Source of the DNA: Malus domestica
Lineage: Eukaryota; Streptophyta; Magnoliopsida; Rosales; Rosaceae
Direction of reading: 5' to 3'
Assembly: GCF_042453785.1 (NCBI RefSeq)
Contig: NC_091677.1
Span: forward strand, 33,711,001-33,775,000
Length of the DNA stretch: 64,000 nt
Translations under genes and position numbers: made by a program
The notes under the pieces: model-generated
Told to the model about the DNA's origin: nothing
Seen by the model: the letters and a program-made list of their open reading frames with translations, nothing else
Database searches by the model: none
Part shown: positions 48,000 to 59,100 of the stretch, piece by piece
How the letters are laid out: each line of letters opens with the position of its first letter
Numbering within the stretch: the first letter of the stretch is position 1

Positions 48000-48619
48000 C
48001 AAAAAGCGATCGTTTTCGCTACCTAGGATCTATCTTGCAAGAGAACGGAGAATTAGATGGAGATCTCAACCATAGAATACAAGCTGGATGGATGAAGTGT
48101 AAGAGTGCATCCGGCGTGTTGTGTGACAGTCGTAGGCCACTGAAGTTCAAGTGAAAATTTTATAGGACGGCAATAAGGCCAGCGATGTTGTATGGCACAG
48201 AATGTTGGGCGGTGAAGCATCAACACGTACACAAAATGGGTGTAGCGGAGATGAGGATGCTTTGTGGGATGTGTGGGCACACGAGAAAGGATAAGATTGG
48301 GAATAAGGATATCCGAGGTAAAGTAGGAGTAGTCGAAATTGAAGGAAATATGAGAGAAAATCGGTTCCGGTGGTTTGGACATGTGCAAAGAAGGCCTACT
48401 GACGCTCCGGTTCGAAAATGTGACTACGGGACAGAGGTTCAGGGCCGAAGGGGTAGAGGAAGACCTAGGAAAACTTTGGAAGAGACCCTAAGAAAAGACT
48501 TGAGTACTTGGATCTAACGGAGGACATGACACAAAACCGAGCGCAATGGCGTTCTAGGATTCATATAGCCGACCCCACTTAGTGGGAAAATGTTTTGTTG
48601 TTGTTGTTGTTGTTGTTGT
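48000..48619 (+). pseudogene. Second copy of the LINE 3-prime end
   Basis: Matches 43746-44331 at about 95 percent by eye, then runs on through the natural LINE end (cccacttagtggg) into the (TTG)n tail. It covers the end of the RT protein ([23 protein letters not shown]) with its own stop codons (for example TGA after LKFK). Because it overlaps text already present left of the LTR-type block, the block did not simply insert into a single LINE. Confidence 0.85.
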
Positions 48620-48637
48620 ATTAGTATGTTGAACAAA
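48620..48637. repeat. Target-site duplication of the LINE, right copy
   Basis: attagtatgttgaacaaa, identical to 40181-40198. Confidence 0.9.
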
Positions 48638-50967
48638 TTAGTTACATTTCATTATACTAAAAAATTTACAGAATATGAGAAATAAAGAATTTGTATTGTT
48701 TATATAAAAATAGAATAACAAAGAACATCATTGACTACCATTTTATTCGGTAGTTTCCTCCAACTGCAATTGTTGAGATTGTAGGAGATCTTCGAATAAA
48801 GCCTTCAATTCAACCATCCGTACACAAACATAATAGACAATGTTTTTTAGCGAATTATGGACAAAGCTTAATATTCAAATGCAATGAAATGGAAAACACA
48901 ATCCAATTCTAGGACGAATTGAATCCTTATTAATCCTTCCTGGTCTAGTACCTAAGAACCAATGAAGTGGCAATATATGGATATGCATGCTATAGGAAAC
49001 CATTCATTTGTAGATGGTATTGTGTCACCAATATTGTATTTAAAAATCTACCCAAGATAAAGATGCAATATATAGTTTGGTAAAAAATCAAAACGAAGAG
49101 TTAACAAAGGAAAAGGATTAAGACGTTGAAAATACAAAACTGGATTCTTTTATTTGGTAAAGACGGTTCCCCCACTGGCTGTCCGAAATCACAAACACTT
49201 TTTTACATAGAAACTTTATAAACTAATAGATTAAAATAAGGGAGTTTTGACAAAACACTCCCGGTACTGTTCATTTTTAACGAAAAACCACTTTTTTACC
49301 TTTAACTGGTACTATTCACTATACCTTCATAAAGGGTTTTTCGTTAAAAGAGAAGTTTTTTTGGACTTTTTGTTAGTTTTCCTTTAAATCTAAGTGTTAT
49401 AAATGAAAAATCCTGGGATTGATAGCAATGGCATCAACAGTGCCACCACATCCCAAATAAATGAATGAAAATATAGTGATTAATGTCCAACAAAGAAGCT
49501 CAAGCTTGAAATAAACCAAGGCATAAAAGCTTACCAAACTTTTCAAATGGCTAAATTGTTCATTTAACTTAATAACTTCTTCCTACAATCCATAAGTAAG
49601 ACCATTAGATGCGGTAAATAAAACATCATACTTCATATATGGCAATCTAGCAGAGAAACCAATTGCATTCAGATGGAGCCTAATTTGTGGAACTACATTT
49701 ATATGCACTGAAATGCATTATCATGTTGTCATATTTAAAACTGAGGTTTATGCAGTATGCTATCTTTAGCATACACAAAATTTTTGCACCTCATTTTTGA
49801 AGTTCTGCACTTCATAATTTATATACTTTCAGTTTCCCTTCTAATGAAGGTATGGCTGCTTTCCATTTGGAATTTTCGCAAGACAACGTTATGATATTCC
49901 TAATTTAGAATGCGTTTCCATTCTAATGAATGCAAGCCCTAAATCATAAATATTGTATAATTAGATCTCAATTACTCTGATGTGTTTGAGCACGTGGCAG
50001 GGCATGAGAATCAGAACCACTCCTTGTTGTTCTCTGCTTCGTGATTTGGTCATCAAACAATACTTCATTCCCTCCATCCTTTATCACGTCTTCTTGGTGA
50101 TCATTTGTTCATCTCCAAACTGTATCCACAAAAAACTACAAATTAATCCCAAAAACAATCATACAAAAAAATTGCGGATTAGATTTGATTACGTACCATT
50201 TTTCACCTTAAACATAGACATTTTAAACCAGAAACCAAAATCAAACAAACATAAAGAAATACGACTGACAGAATCACACTGTAAGACACCACCCCCTCGC
50301 TTCCACGGTTCCACCCACAACACCAAAAACAACAATAACAATAATAACAATGTACACTCAGACAAAACAAAAATGCACCACAGCCCTCCAGTGCTATAAC
50401 AGCACTTCTAGGACAACTTTGATATCTATGGACTGTTCCCTTCTCCATGTTACAACGATAGTATTAGAGCTCTTACAACATCACAGATGCATGACCAAGA
50501 GTGTATTCGACAACCTTTTCTCTGATCCTTTTCATCAGTTGGTCCTAAAGATTCTATTCTTCTAAATTCATCTTCTTTTTGGGTATCCACAGACATTTAT
50601 CACTTCATATGTCGAACACAAAACACCTAACATTTTGGGTGACAAATTAGAAGCAACTAATCGGAATCTGGGTACTGAGAATTAAATTACTCTTTGTTCT
50701 TATAGTCCTGATGGAAATTACTCATTGATTCACAAAATTAATCAAACTAAAATGCAAGAAAAGCAAAATCAACAACGCATATCAGAATAATATGAAAAGA
50801 TCCCAACAAACCAACCAAACAATTAACATTAAAAAAAAATTGCAAACTTGGAGGGAAAGAAGCACCAGAAAAAATATACACATCCAATGCTTTTAATCCA
50901 AAGCTAGAAGTATGAATAACTGAGTAAGTTAATGAAGGCAAAGCAGAGGGTAGGAAGCAGAACATAC
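48638..50967. other. Helitron E interior right of the LINE
   Basis: Mostly AT-rich DNA without recognisable genes. At about 49240-49385 there is a repeat fragment with ggtactgttcatttttaacg and gggtttttcgttaaaag, which recalls a MITE very common in Rosaceae. The frame at 49980-50399 is not supported by any family. Confidence 0.45.
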
Positions 50968-51532
50968 CAAGAGACCAATAGGGCATCCGAGCCGGTCTGC
51001 CGATGAACGCCGTGTCCTGGTCGACAACGCCCAACGGCGTCGGCCTGGCAATGAAGTAAAAGTCGAAAACACCCCCAATGACCTTGTAGGTGAGAGAAGT
51101 CCCTCTGTAGAACACATCCATGCCATTACTGTTGAGCAGCAGAAAAGAGTGCGCGTAAGCCTCGTTGCCCACATTCTGAAGATCCATGTAAACCCGGGTG
51201 GGACCCGTACAAATCAGTGTTGAGATTGATCGCCGAGACTTCAGTAGTGACGAGGGTGTATGGATCGTTCGGGTAGAGCTTGATCCCGTGTGGCTGAGTG
51301 TTCTCTCCGAGGCCGTACAGGGAGGCGTCTTTCGGCGGTCGGGTGGATATCTCGAGGTACTGGTCCTTAAACACCAGTTCGCCATATGGGTCTTTGGATT
51401 CGGAGCTCGAATTGAAGAGGACCTGCCCGTCGGACTTCCTCTTGAAGGTGACCCAAATGAGTCGGAGATGTGGCTAAGAATGAGCTTAGAGCCGGAGTAC
51501 ACTGAGACTTCGATGGGGTTCTTCGTCTTCGC
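50968..51532 (-). pseudogene. XYL1: Captured GH31 alpha-xylosidase exon (frameshifted)
   Basis: A minus-strand exon between tttcag and gtatgtt reads, across two or more frames, [20 protein letters not shown], then [65 protein letters not shown], and after a frame change [40 protein letters not shown] and [11 protein letters not shown]. This is the N-terminal domain and start of the barrel of plant GH31 alpha-xylosidases (apoplast, xyloglucan trimming). The catalytic Asp residues lie further on and are absent. One base gained or lost near 51185, plus another upstream shift, disable it. It has the same orientation as Helitron E. Confidence 0.85.
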
Positions 51533-51598
51533 CTGAAACACGTTTTGGTTTCAATTGAAAATGCCAGAGCCTTGCATGCGAGGAAGATGACGATAGGA
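51533..51598 (-). repeat. Leader/acceptor module, copy 2
   Basis: Nearly identical to 39173-39240 on the same strand; here its tttcag end leads directly into the GH31 exon. Confidence 0.8.
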
Positions 51599-51929
51599 TT
51601 CCAGAGATAGAGAAAAAAGGAGTAAGACGACGGAGGCGAGAGAAGGGAGACGGCGGCAAGAGGAGGATAGGACGGAGGCGAGACCGTCTGTATCGTGGGT
51701 CTGTGAGACGTACAAGGCAAGGAGGGTTTGAGAAGGAAACGGAAAAGGCCTGCTTTACCATTGTTATTCCCTTCCCGCGATCATCAACGCGTGCGCAACA
51801 AGATCAGCGGCAGAGAGAGCATGTGGCAAATTTGTAAATAAATTGAAATTCATCCCAAAACACTGTTTATTTGATTTATTTGAATAGTGCAATTGGAATC
51901 CCTTCTTTAGACTAAAGTAATTTTTAAGT

Positions 51930-53990
51930 AGAATTCCAACCGAGCCGTTAGATTTTATGCAAGCCAAAACCTTACCATTATTCATACTTGTCAGAAGGCC
52001 TCAGAAGTCTCCACTAAAATGCTTCCCTAAGCACGAGTACATAATGATGCCACTGACAACTAGCTCGTCGATCACCTCAGCGCTGCGGTTAATTGCTTCT
52101 GCACAAGGCCTTGATCACGAATCAAAGAATCATGAGACGGGTAGTGTAGCATATCGATCAAGGCCTTGTGGTACTGTCTGGTAGATATTAATAACTTTGA
52201 GTATATGTTCACATAGGTTGCCCATTTCTGCCCAATGGCAGTTGCAAATACCAAACTCGTCAATAACTTTTGCACATGTACCGTCTATGACAATATTGCA
52301 GTTAAGAATCTTCAAAGCTTTACGCCAAGATGTTAAACCACTCGCCCACTCATCTTTCCAATATTGTGCAAAATCATCCTTCTCAGAATATTCATCAAGC
52401 CAGAAGAAGGAATGTACTTTTGTACCCAGCTTATCAACCAACCAATCAACTCGTTTGTACACTCTAGGTTTCTTCTCGTTCAATAACCTAAGCTTTAGTG
52501 GCTGTGCTAGAACTCCATTGCCGCAGAGGTTTCCTGGCTAGCAAGAGGAAGAGTTTGTAGTGCAGATACCCACATCCCTGAGTCAAAAGACATTTTTCTT
52601 GTACGAGTTATTCAAGAATAAGGATCCTGTTTAAAGAGAAGGGGGTGAAGGAATTAAACGACACACTTATTACTTCGTATCATAAGGCAAAATATACCTC
52701 TACTAAAGATGATAGTAATCCATAAAATCTTATTCATCAAGAAAATCTTCTATGAAGTCCTCAGACAAACGCTCGGCTCCTCGTTGTTGACAGATGTTAT
52801 CCACTGCCTAACGAAGCCTTCTTGACATTGTAGTTCGCATCTTATTGTCCACACATTTCTTTACTAAGTTTTTATGCCATGCATGAGGAACCCGCCAAAA
52901 GCTTATCAACACTGAACACTGAAATACATCCTTGAGTATAACGACATAAAACTGTCAGTATCAAGTTTGGGCGAGGACTGAGCAACCAACCGGATGGTGA
53001 GCACATCAGCTAGAGGATCATCCACTATGAAACCACCCAACTTCCAAATAGGATTTTTCGTTTGAACTCTATTGTAAAGAGCTCTCATCCATTTATGGGC
53101 ATTGGAACTTCCAAACTTTGGAGCCACTATCCACGCCACCGGGATAGTAATAATGTTGCAACATGAACATATTCGGTTTCTCATTATTATTAACAATTGT
53201 AGTTATAATAAAAGGTTAAACAAACTAAACGGACCTTCAATTTGGTTGTTTCGAACCTTGAATCAGAAAGCTATAAGGTTGTGATTGTTGAAGCAAATCA
53301 TCTGTTGCAACTGCCACTCTGTTTGAATGCCCAAAGTGAAAGGGTCCACATCAGAGAAATCCTAATAGAAGAAAACATGACTCTGATGGTTTTCTAGCCA
53401 CATGCTAATGCTAACCGCATCATCAGCATCCAATTCATATATAGAGCGTCGAATGACCCTGCCTCCGAACATACCTATGGGTTAAAAGGTCATCACGATT
53501 AGATGGACCACCCTGTTTCTCTACAGATTCATTGTGTCTCTGCATTATAGTCTTCACAAAGACCCCTGCATATAACAAAGATTGCACATGAAGAAGCAGA
53601 TCTTCAGAGATACAAGGGGCAAATATAGCACGTGTTCCAGCAGCCATCTTATCTTGTGGACCATGGCATGGCGCTCCTTTCCTATCTACATGCTTATCCT
53701 GATTATATATGATAAGCGCCACTGAAGAATACCAAGTATACCATCAACCTTTGGTTTGTTAGGCGTCTATGGCTGCCGCCGTCGCCTCGCTTCAACATGA
53801 AATCTTGTTGGACATTCTTTATTAGAGCATTCACCCCTTAGAAAATCGTCAACTCTAGGAAACGAAATTATAGCAACTTCATCTTTCTTGTCCCGCCAAC
53901 CTTCCACCTTTGACCACACAAGATCAGAAGAAGAAAACTCCAATGCAGGTGGATTTTCTTTGCAACTGGCTTCGTAAAGTCACATGTTAA
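51930..53990 (-). pseudogene. SWIM zinc-finger family gene, broken
   Basis: From 53990 down to about 52070 on the minus strand a degraded gene can be followed: SSSDLVWSKVEGWRDKKDEV, GECSNKECPTRFHVE, CHGPQDKMAAGTRAIFAP, SIYELDADDAVSISMWLENH, WIVAPKFGSSNAHKWMRALY, GFIVDDPLADVLTIR, SFWRVPHAWHKNLVKKC, KVHSFFWLDEYSEKDDFAQY and WKDEWASGLTSWRKALKIL, ending in the SWIM finger CNCHWAEMGNLCEH (CxC...CxH) and PSHDSLIRDQG. The order matches plant SWIM zinc-finger proteins like Arabidopsis At1g60560, as I recall them; they are domesticated MULE-like transposases. Several stops (VFFY*DF, RLR*AV, MEF*), shifts and missing blocks show it is dead. Helitron E sits at its 3-prime side. Confidence 0.85.
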
Positions 53991-54248
53991 TAACAGTAAC
54001 AGAGGTCCTTTTTACTCTACGCAATACAAAAGAAAGTCAAAAACTTCATATCTGATAACAAGAAAACAAACAAACAAAAAAGAAGAAACAATATAATTCT
54101 TGCAATACATTTCCTTCCCAACAAGAGAAGTTCAAAACTTTAGTAAACAATTAAACTGATTTCGTCTATTTTCATAAATTCTCAGAAATTAACAGTCGAA
54201 AAACACAAATTAAAGGGAAAAAAAGTGAAATTCTTTGGGTTTTCAAAT

Positions 54249-54411
54249 AGAGAAATTATATTCACACACCTAAAATTACTTCTCACACACATTTTTATTT
54301 TATTTTTTATTTTCTACACACTACTAACACTTGATAGAAAAAGATTAAAAAATTAAAAGGATGTGAGAGAAGTAATTTAGGATGTGTGAATATTATCTCC
54401 CTTTCAGATAA
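54249..54411. mobile_element. MITE with about 40-base inverted ends
   Basis: The left end gagaaattatattcacacac...acttctcaca and the right end, reverse complemented as gagataatattcacacatcc...acttctctcacatcc, pair over about 40 bases with a few mismatches. The interior is T rich. Non-autonomous DNA element; superfamily not determined. Confidence 0.75.
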
Positions 54412-54569
54412 GTGAAGTCACTAGCTTCAGAGTCACAGATTGAGCTATATCGATATGTATAGTATCAGGCCATTTATGCAAAAAGATCCCCATTTTTTCA
54501 AAAAAATGGGGATTAGGTGTGGGTTCACTCCACATCGAACTTTAATGATCTGAATTGTCTATTTTGTAT

Positions 54570-54760
54570 AGAACCGGATCCCCTGCAGATCCCTAAAAAC
54601 TAAGCCTCCTGAGCAAAGAATTAGGACCGTTGAAATTTGATCAAACTACTACAAACAGGGCCCCTCTAAAAGTTATAATAATTGTAGCCATTGGATTAAA
54701 TTTCAACGGTCCAAATTCATTGCTCAGGGGGCTCAGTTTTTGGGGATCGGATTCCAATTT
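54570..54760. mobile_element. Foldback MITE-like element
   Basis: The left arm ccggatccc...gatccctaaaaactaagcc...gaccgttgaaattt pairs with the right arm aaatttcaacggtcc...gggggctcagtttttgggg...gatcgg over about 65 bases. Just outside lies a smaller hairpin, atccccattttttcaaaaaaatggggat (about 54487-54514), and so a longer nested structure is possible. Confidence 0.65.
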
Positions 54761-54779
54761 GTAAGTCTCATTTCATAGA

Positions 54780-55904
54780 TTATTCTTACAAAAATTCAAT
54801 TTAATCCAAAATCATTTACCTATTTTGTAAGTCTCATTCCATAAATGTCATTATATACATCATTTCATGTGCTACCACATTATTTGGTTCAGTAGCCACT
54901 TTACCCTTGGTTCTCTCAGCAGCTACATCTCCATTCCCACAGTTATTCACATTTGAAGATAATACTTCCTCATTTCCTAATTCTTGATCTCGATTGGTAA
55001 AAGATGCACATCCATTGTGGTATCGTTACTTTCCAAATTAGCTGGTCCACTTAAGGATGCGTTTGTTGCACCGAAATGTCTCAAACTGGACTAATTTCAA
55101 GAACTAAGCTGATCTGATTTAGACTAAACTAAACTAGATTAAAGCATTTGGTGCAGTATCAGACTAAGAAGCAGGATAAAAATTAATTTTCCTTTTTTTT
55201 TTCCAAAAACAAAGAACTCTATCTGTTTCTCCATTTTCTTTGGTCAAACTATCTCTTCTCATTTTTCTCCATCTCTTCCATTTTCCTTTCCTGTCCAACT
55301 CGTTTTTCCTTTTCTTCTCGATCACAAATATACACAGTTCACATGCAAACCAATTTTCCATCAGACCAAACAAAACCCATCACCTGCCTCATCAATCCAA
55401 CAAAATTCCCAAACTTTCCCACCCTAAAATTTGACAATTCCATTCAGATTAAACAAAAGTTAGAGCTGAAAAACTAAGGAAAGAAAAAAAAAAGAGAAAG
55501 GGGAGGGAGAGTAAACATATCACCAATAGTAGGAGGCGGCTACGCCGTATAGCTTGAGGACGAGCAGTAGCGTAAAGGAGAAGAGGAGGCTGTGGGCCGC
55601 CAAGGCCTGCACGGACTTCAACACTCTCCGCTAGTTCATCATCACAGTAAAACAATGTCGTCCGCTGCGAAAGTCGAGACTTCAGATTGTGAGAAATCTC
55701 AGGAGGAGGTTGCTGTTTCAGTATGTGCCATTGAAACGAAAGAGGCAAGAAATATTCTTTCTCTCCTTCTTCTTTTTCGTCGTTCGGGTTGACCCAGATG
55801 GCAAAAAATCCCAAATCACCGACCTAGATGCCAAAAGGGCACTGGGTTTGCAGGACGATGGAGATCGGCGACAACCGTTTCTGGTTTGGTCATTGGAGAA
55901 AGGG
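54780..55904. other. Spacer before cassette 2 with weak coding traces
   Basis: On the minus strand about 55050-54850 a frame reads like protein (NQELGNEEVLSSNVNNCGNG, then DVAAERTKGKVATEPNNVVA), with no family recognised. Segment 55080-55190 (gcatttggtgcagtatcagac) resembles the end of a small DNA element. The frame at 55449-55814 (minus) is not supported. Nothing else is seen. Confidence 0.35.
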
Positions 55905-56192
55905 GGTTGATGCTGCTCATGTAGGTTTGTAGGACGCTGCTCGCATACGAGGGAGACGGGACTAGCAATTCCGTTGTTTTTGGGGGCTTGCTAAGACCTC
56001 CAAGTGAGGGATTTAGTCGAGGCGAGTCCTTCTTTGTCTCATTTAACTTAGTCCCGCCGGTGAACAAACACAGATTGCACTAACTTTTAACTTAAGCCAG
56101 TCCAGTGAGAGCTAAAGAAGGGAAACAAGCACCCTCTAATTGTTTCTATACAGAGACTGCTAAAGAAACAGCATGATCAAAATCAAAGAATC
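55905..56192 (+). repeat. Leader of RH24 copy 2
   Basis: Full-length leader matching 1-265; the most complete of the three copies because it still joins an RH24 body. It includes gcatgatcaaaatcaaagaatc just before the start codon at 56193. Confidence 0.85.
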
Positions 56193-59100
56193 ATGAGGCG
56201 GCCCCAGCAAGCCCCTCAGCGGCTCTACATCCCTCCGTCCCTCCATCGTCGCACGGCGGAAACAGCCACGACAACTACGAAGACACCGACCTCGACAACA
56301 TCGATTACGACGACAACGATGGTTCCAAGGACCCCGGGAGTGACGACAACAACCACGGCAACGCTGGCAGCAGTGATGAGGAAGTCGATCCTCTGGATGA
56401 TTTCATAGAGGGGATTCATGCGGAGGTGACGTCAGCTAGGCCGCCGAGCTGAAAGTGAAGGCCGAGAAGTACAGGGATGATGAGGAGGAGGATCATATGG
56501 ATAGGTTTTTTAGGGCTAAAAAGGATGTGGTGCTCACACTGGCATCGGGTGCTTTACACGCCGGATATGACTCCGATGAGGAGGTATATGCGACCGCCAA
56601 GGCCGTCGATGCCGGGTTGTTGGAGTACGATTCAGATGATAATCCCATTGTTCTGGACAAGAGGAAGATCGAACCGATTCCAGCTCTCGATCATAGTTCA
56701 ATCGACTACGAGCCGTTTAATAAGGATTTTTACGAGGAGAAATAGTCGATTTCAGGTAAATTCCAACCGAATTGAGAATTTTGTTCCTTTCTTTTTTGTT
56801 TTCCATTCACATTTAATTTTTTTTTTATGAATTTAGTCGAAATGCGTAGCAAAGTATATAAATTTGAGTGAGAGAGAATATTGACCGGCAGAAGTTCTCA
56901 AGAAGACAATGGAAGACTAGAGTTAACTGGTGTTTTGGTTTCCTTGTTTAGGGATAAGTGAGGAGGATGTTTTTTAGTACAAGAAGAGCTTGGCCATCCG
57001 TACGTCGGGTTTTGATATACCGAGGCCAGTTAAGACATTTGAAGATTGTGGATTTTCTTCACAACTCATGGCTGCCATAAAAAAACAAGACTACCAAAAG
57101 CCGACACCAATACAATGCGCAGCTCTACCCATAGTTCTTTCCGGGAGAGATATAATTGGTATTGCGAAAACTGGTTCTGGAAAGACTGCCACTTTTGTCA
57201 TTCCAATGATTGTCCACATTATGGATCAGCCAGACCTTCAAAAAGAAAAAGGTCCAATTGGAGCGATATGTGCTTCTACTAGAGAGCTGGTGCACCAAAT
57301 ATACTTAAGAGTCCAAAAAATTTGTGAAATCACATGGGATACGTGTCTCTGCTGTATATGGTGGAATGTCTAAGCTTGATCAGTTCAAAGAACTTAAGGT
57401 AGGATGTGAAATAGTTGTTGCTACTCCTGGGAAATTAATCGACATGCTTAAAATGAAGGCACTGACAATGCTTAGGGCAACTTACCTAGTACTTGATGAG
57501 GCTGATCGGATGTTTGACCTTGGGTTTGAGCCTCAAATTAGATCTATTGTTGGTCAGATTCGGCCAGACCAACAGACATTGCTCTTTTCTGCAACAATGC
57601 CCCGTAAAGTTGAAAAATTGGCTAGGGAGATTCTCTCAGATCCTATAAGAGTTACAGTGGGTGAGGTGGGAATGGCCAATGAGGATATCACTCAGGTTGT
57701 TCATGTAATTCCTTCTGATGATGAGAAGCTGCCCTGGCTTATTGAGAAGTTACCTCGAATGATTGATGAGGGTGATGTTTTAGTATTTGTTTCAAAAAAA
57801 GGCTGCAGTGGATGAGATCGAGTCACAGCTTGCTCAGAAAGGTTTTAAAGTCACAGCTCTGCATGGTGACAAGGACCAGGCATCTCGGATGGATATTTTG
57901 CAAAAATTTAAATCTGGCATTTACCATGTTCTTGTTGCAACTGATGTTGCTGCTCGTGGTCTTGACATCAAGTCAATTAAGTCGATTGTGAACTTTGATA
58001 TTGCAAAAGACATGGACATGCACGTCCATCGAATTGGTAGAACAGGTCGGGCTGGTGATAAGGATGGCATTGCATACACTCTTATTACACAGAAAGAGGC
58101 ACGTTTTGCTGGTGAGTTGGTTAATAGCTTGGTTGTTGCTGGTCAGATTGTCTCCACGGAGCTCATGGACCTTGCGATGAAGGTAATTTTGCAGTACTAT
58201 TAACAATTTTTTTTTTTTGTGGTTTATATAGCGAGTTTATACATGCATCCAACTACCTGCCTTTTTGTTTTAGAGATGGTGGTTATAACCATAGTTTGTA
58301 ATCCTATAATGCATTTAAGCGAATACAAGTTATTAATATGTTCTCTGGTAAAACGTGCTCTTTTAATGCAATCTGGATTCTGGACAATTACACCTACTGG
58401 TTTTTGTCTCACAAATTAACTACACTCTACTATATAGGTGCATAGGTTGCTTCTGATTTAGAGTGCGCTTTCGAGAGAGATGGATTTGATGACCATTTGG
58501 TTTTCAAGGCCTTATTTTGGAAAGCTTCAGTATGTCCTTGCAATTACAGGGATCTTGAGATCGTTGACTTCATAACGTCAAGATAGTAAATTTCAGGAAA
58601 CGTGCTTAGTTTAGAGAGAGAGTAATTAGACAGTATTTAGTAGTCCCATCTTTACTTCATACCATGCTCTGCATAGAGAAGGGGTTGTTGGGGGTGTATG
58701 TTGGCTTGTGGGGCTGTGGATTGAAGCATAGGGATGAATTGAAGATAAAGCTCAGTCTGGGCCCTCTGGGGACTTATTAACTTTTGTGTATTATTAAGTA
58801 CTTGCTTGCATTATACCAATACATCGGTTGAGGCCAACCAACATTTAAGAACTAAGAGAAAAATCGCATTTTAAGTACTAAATCTTAATTACCACATGGA
58901 CCCTTAGTAAATTGTCACTTATTTTTCCTTGTGCCAATATATCTCATAGACATAAATGCACAACTTATCATGATAGGTGGCTGCACCTGCATTAGTTTTA
59001 GAAGTTTTACACTATGAGAGCCACTCATGCATCATTTATTCAGTCTTGTGACTTTTAATTCTTGCCTTGCTGCTTGTAGCTTTATATTTTATATCCATCA

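Larger units (their letters stand above)
40199..48619 (+). mobile_element. RTE-type LINE composite insertion
   Basis: Bounded by an 18-bp target duplication, with a (TTG)n 3-prime tail at 48596-48619, typical of RTE-clade plant LINEs. The inside is irregular: an 896-bp 5-prime segment is duplicated in tandem (40250-41145 and 41146-42041). The endonuclease-RT frame follows with lesions. The LINE text ends at about 44330, a 3.7 kb LTR-type repeat intervenes, and then the last 0.6 kb of a LINE appears again (about 48000-48619). The composite interrupts Helitron E. Confidence 0.85.
34808..51911 (-). mobile_element. Non-autonomous Helitron E (interrupted by a LINE composite)
   Basis: The 3-prime end on the minus strand is a hairpin (34819-34837, gcccac...gtggcggg) followed by TTATTTT and terminal CTAG (34808-34811), with T next in the host. 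The last 90 bases match the end of Helitron D. The proposed 5-prime end at 51911 (TCTAAAGAAGGGATTCC inward, then the motif caattgcactattca shared with C and D) lies in a dead SWIM-type gene. Without the LINE insertion (40199-48619) the element is about 8.7 kb. Cargo on the same strand: two copies of an SnRK2 exon, an unknown exon near 39.0 kb and a GH31 exon at 51 kb. No Rep/helicase protein is visible. Confidence 0.65.
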
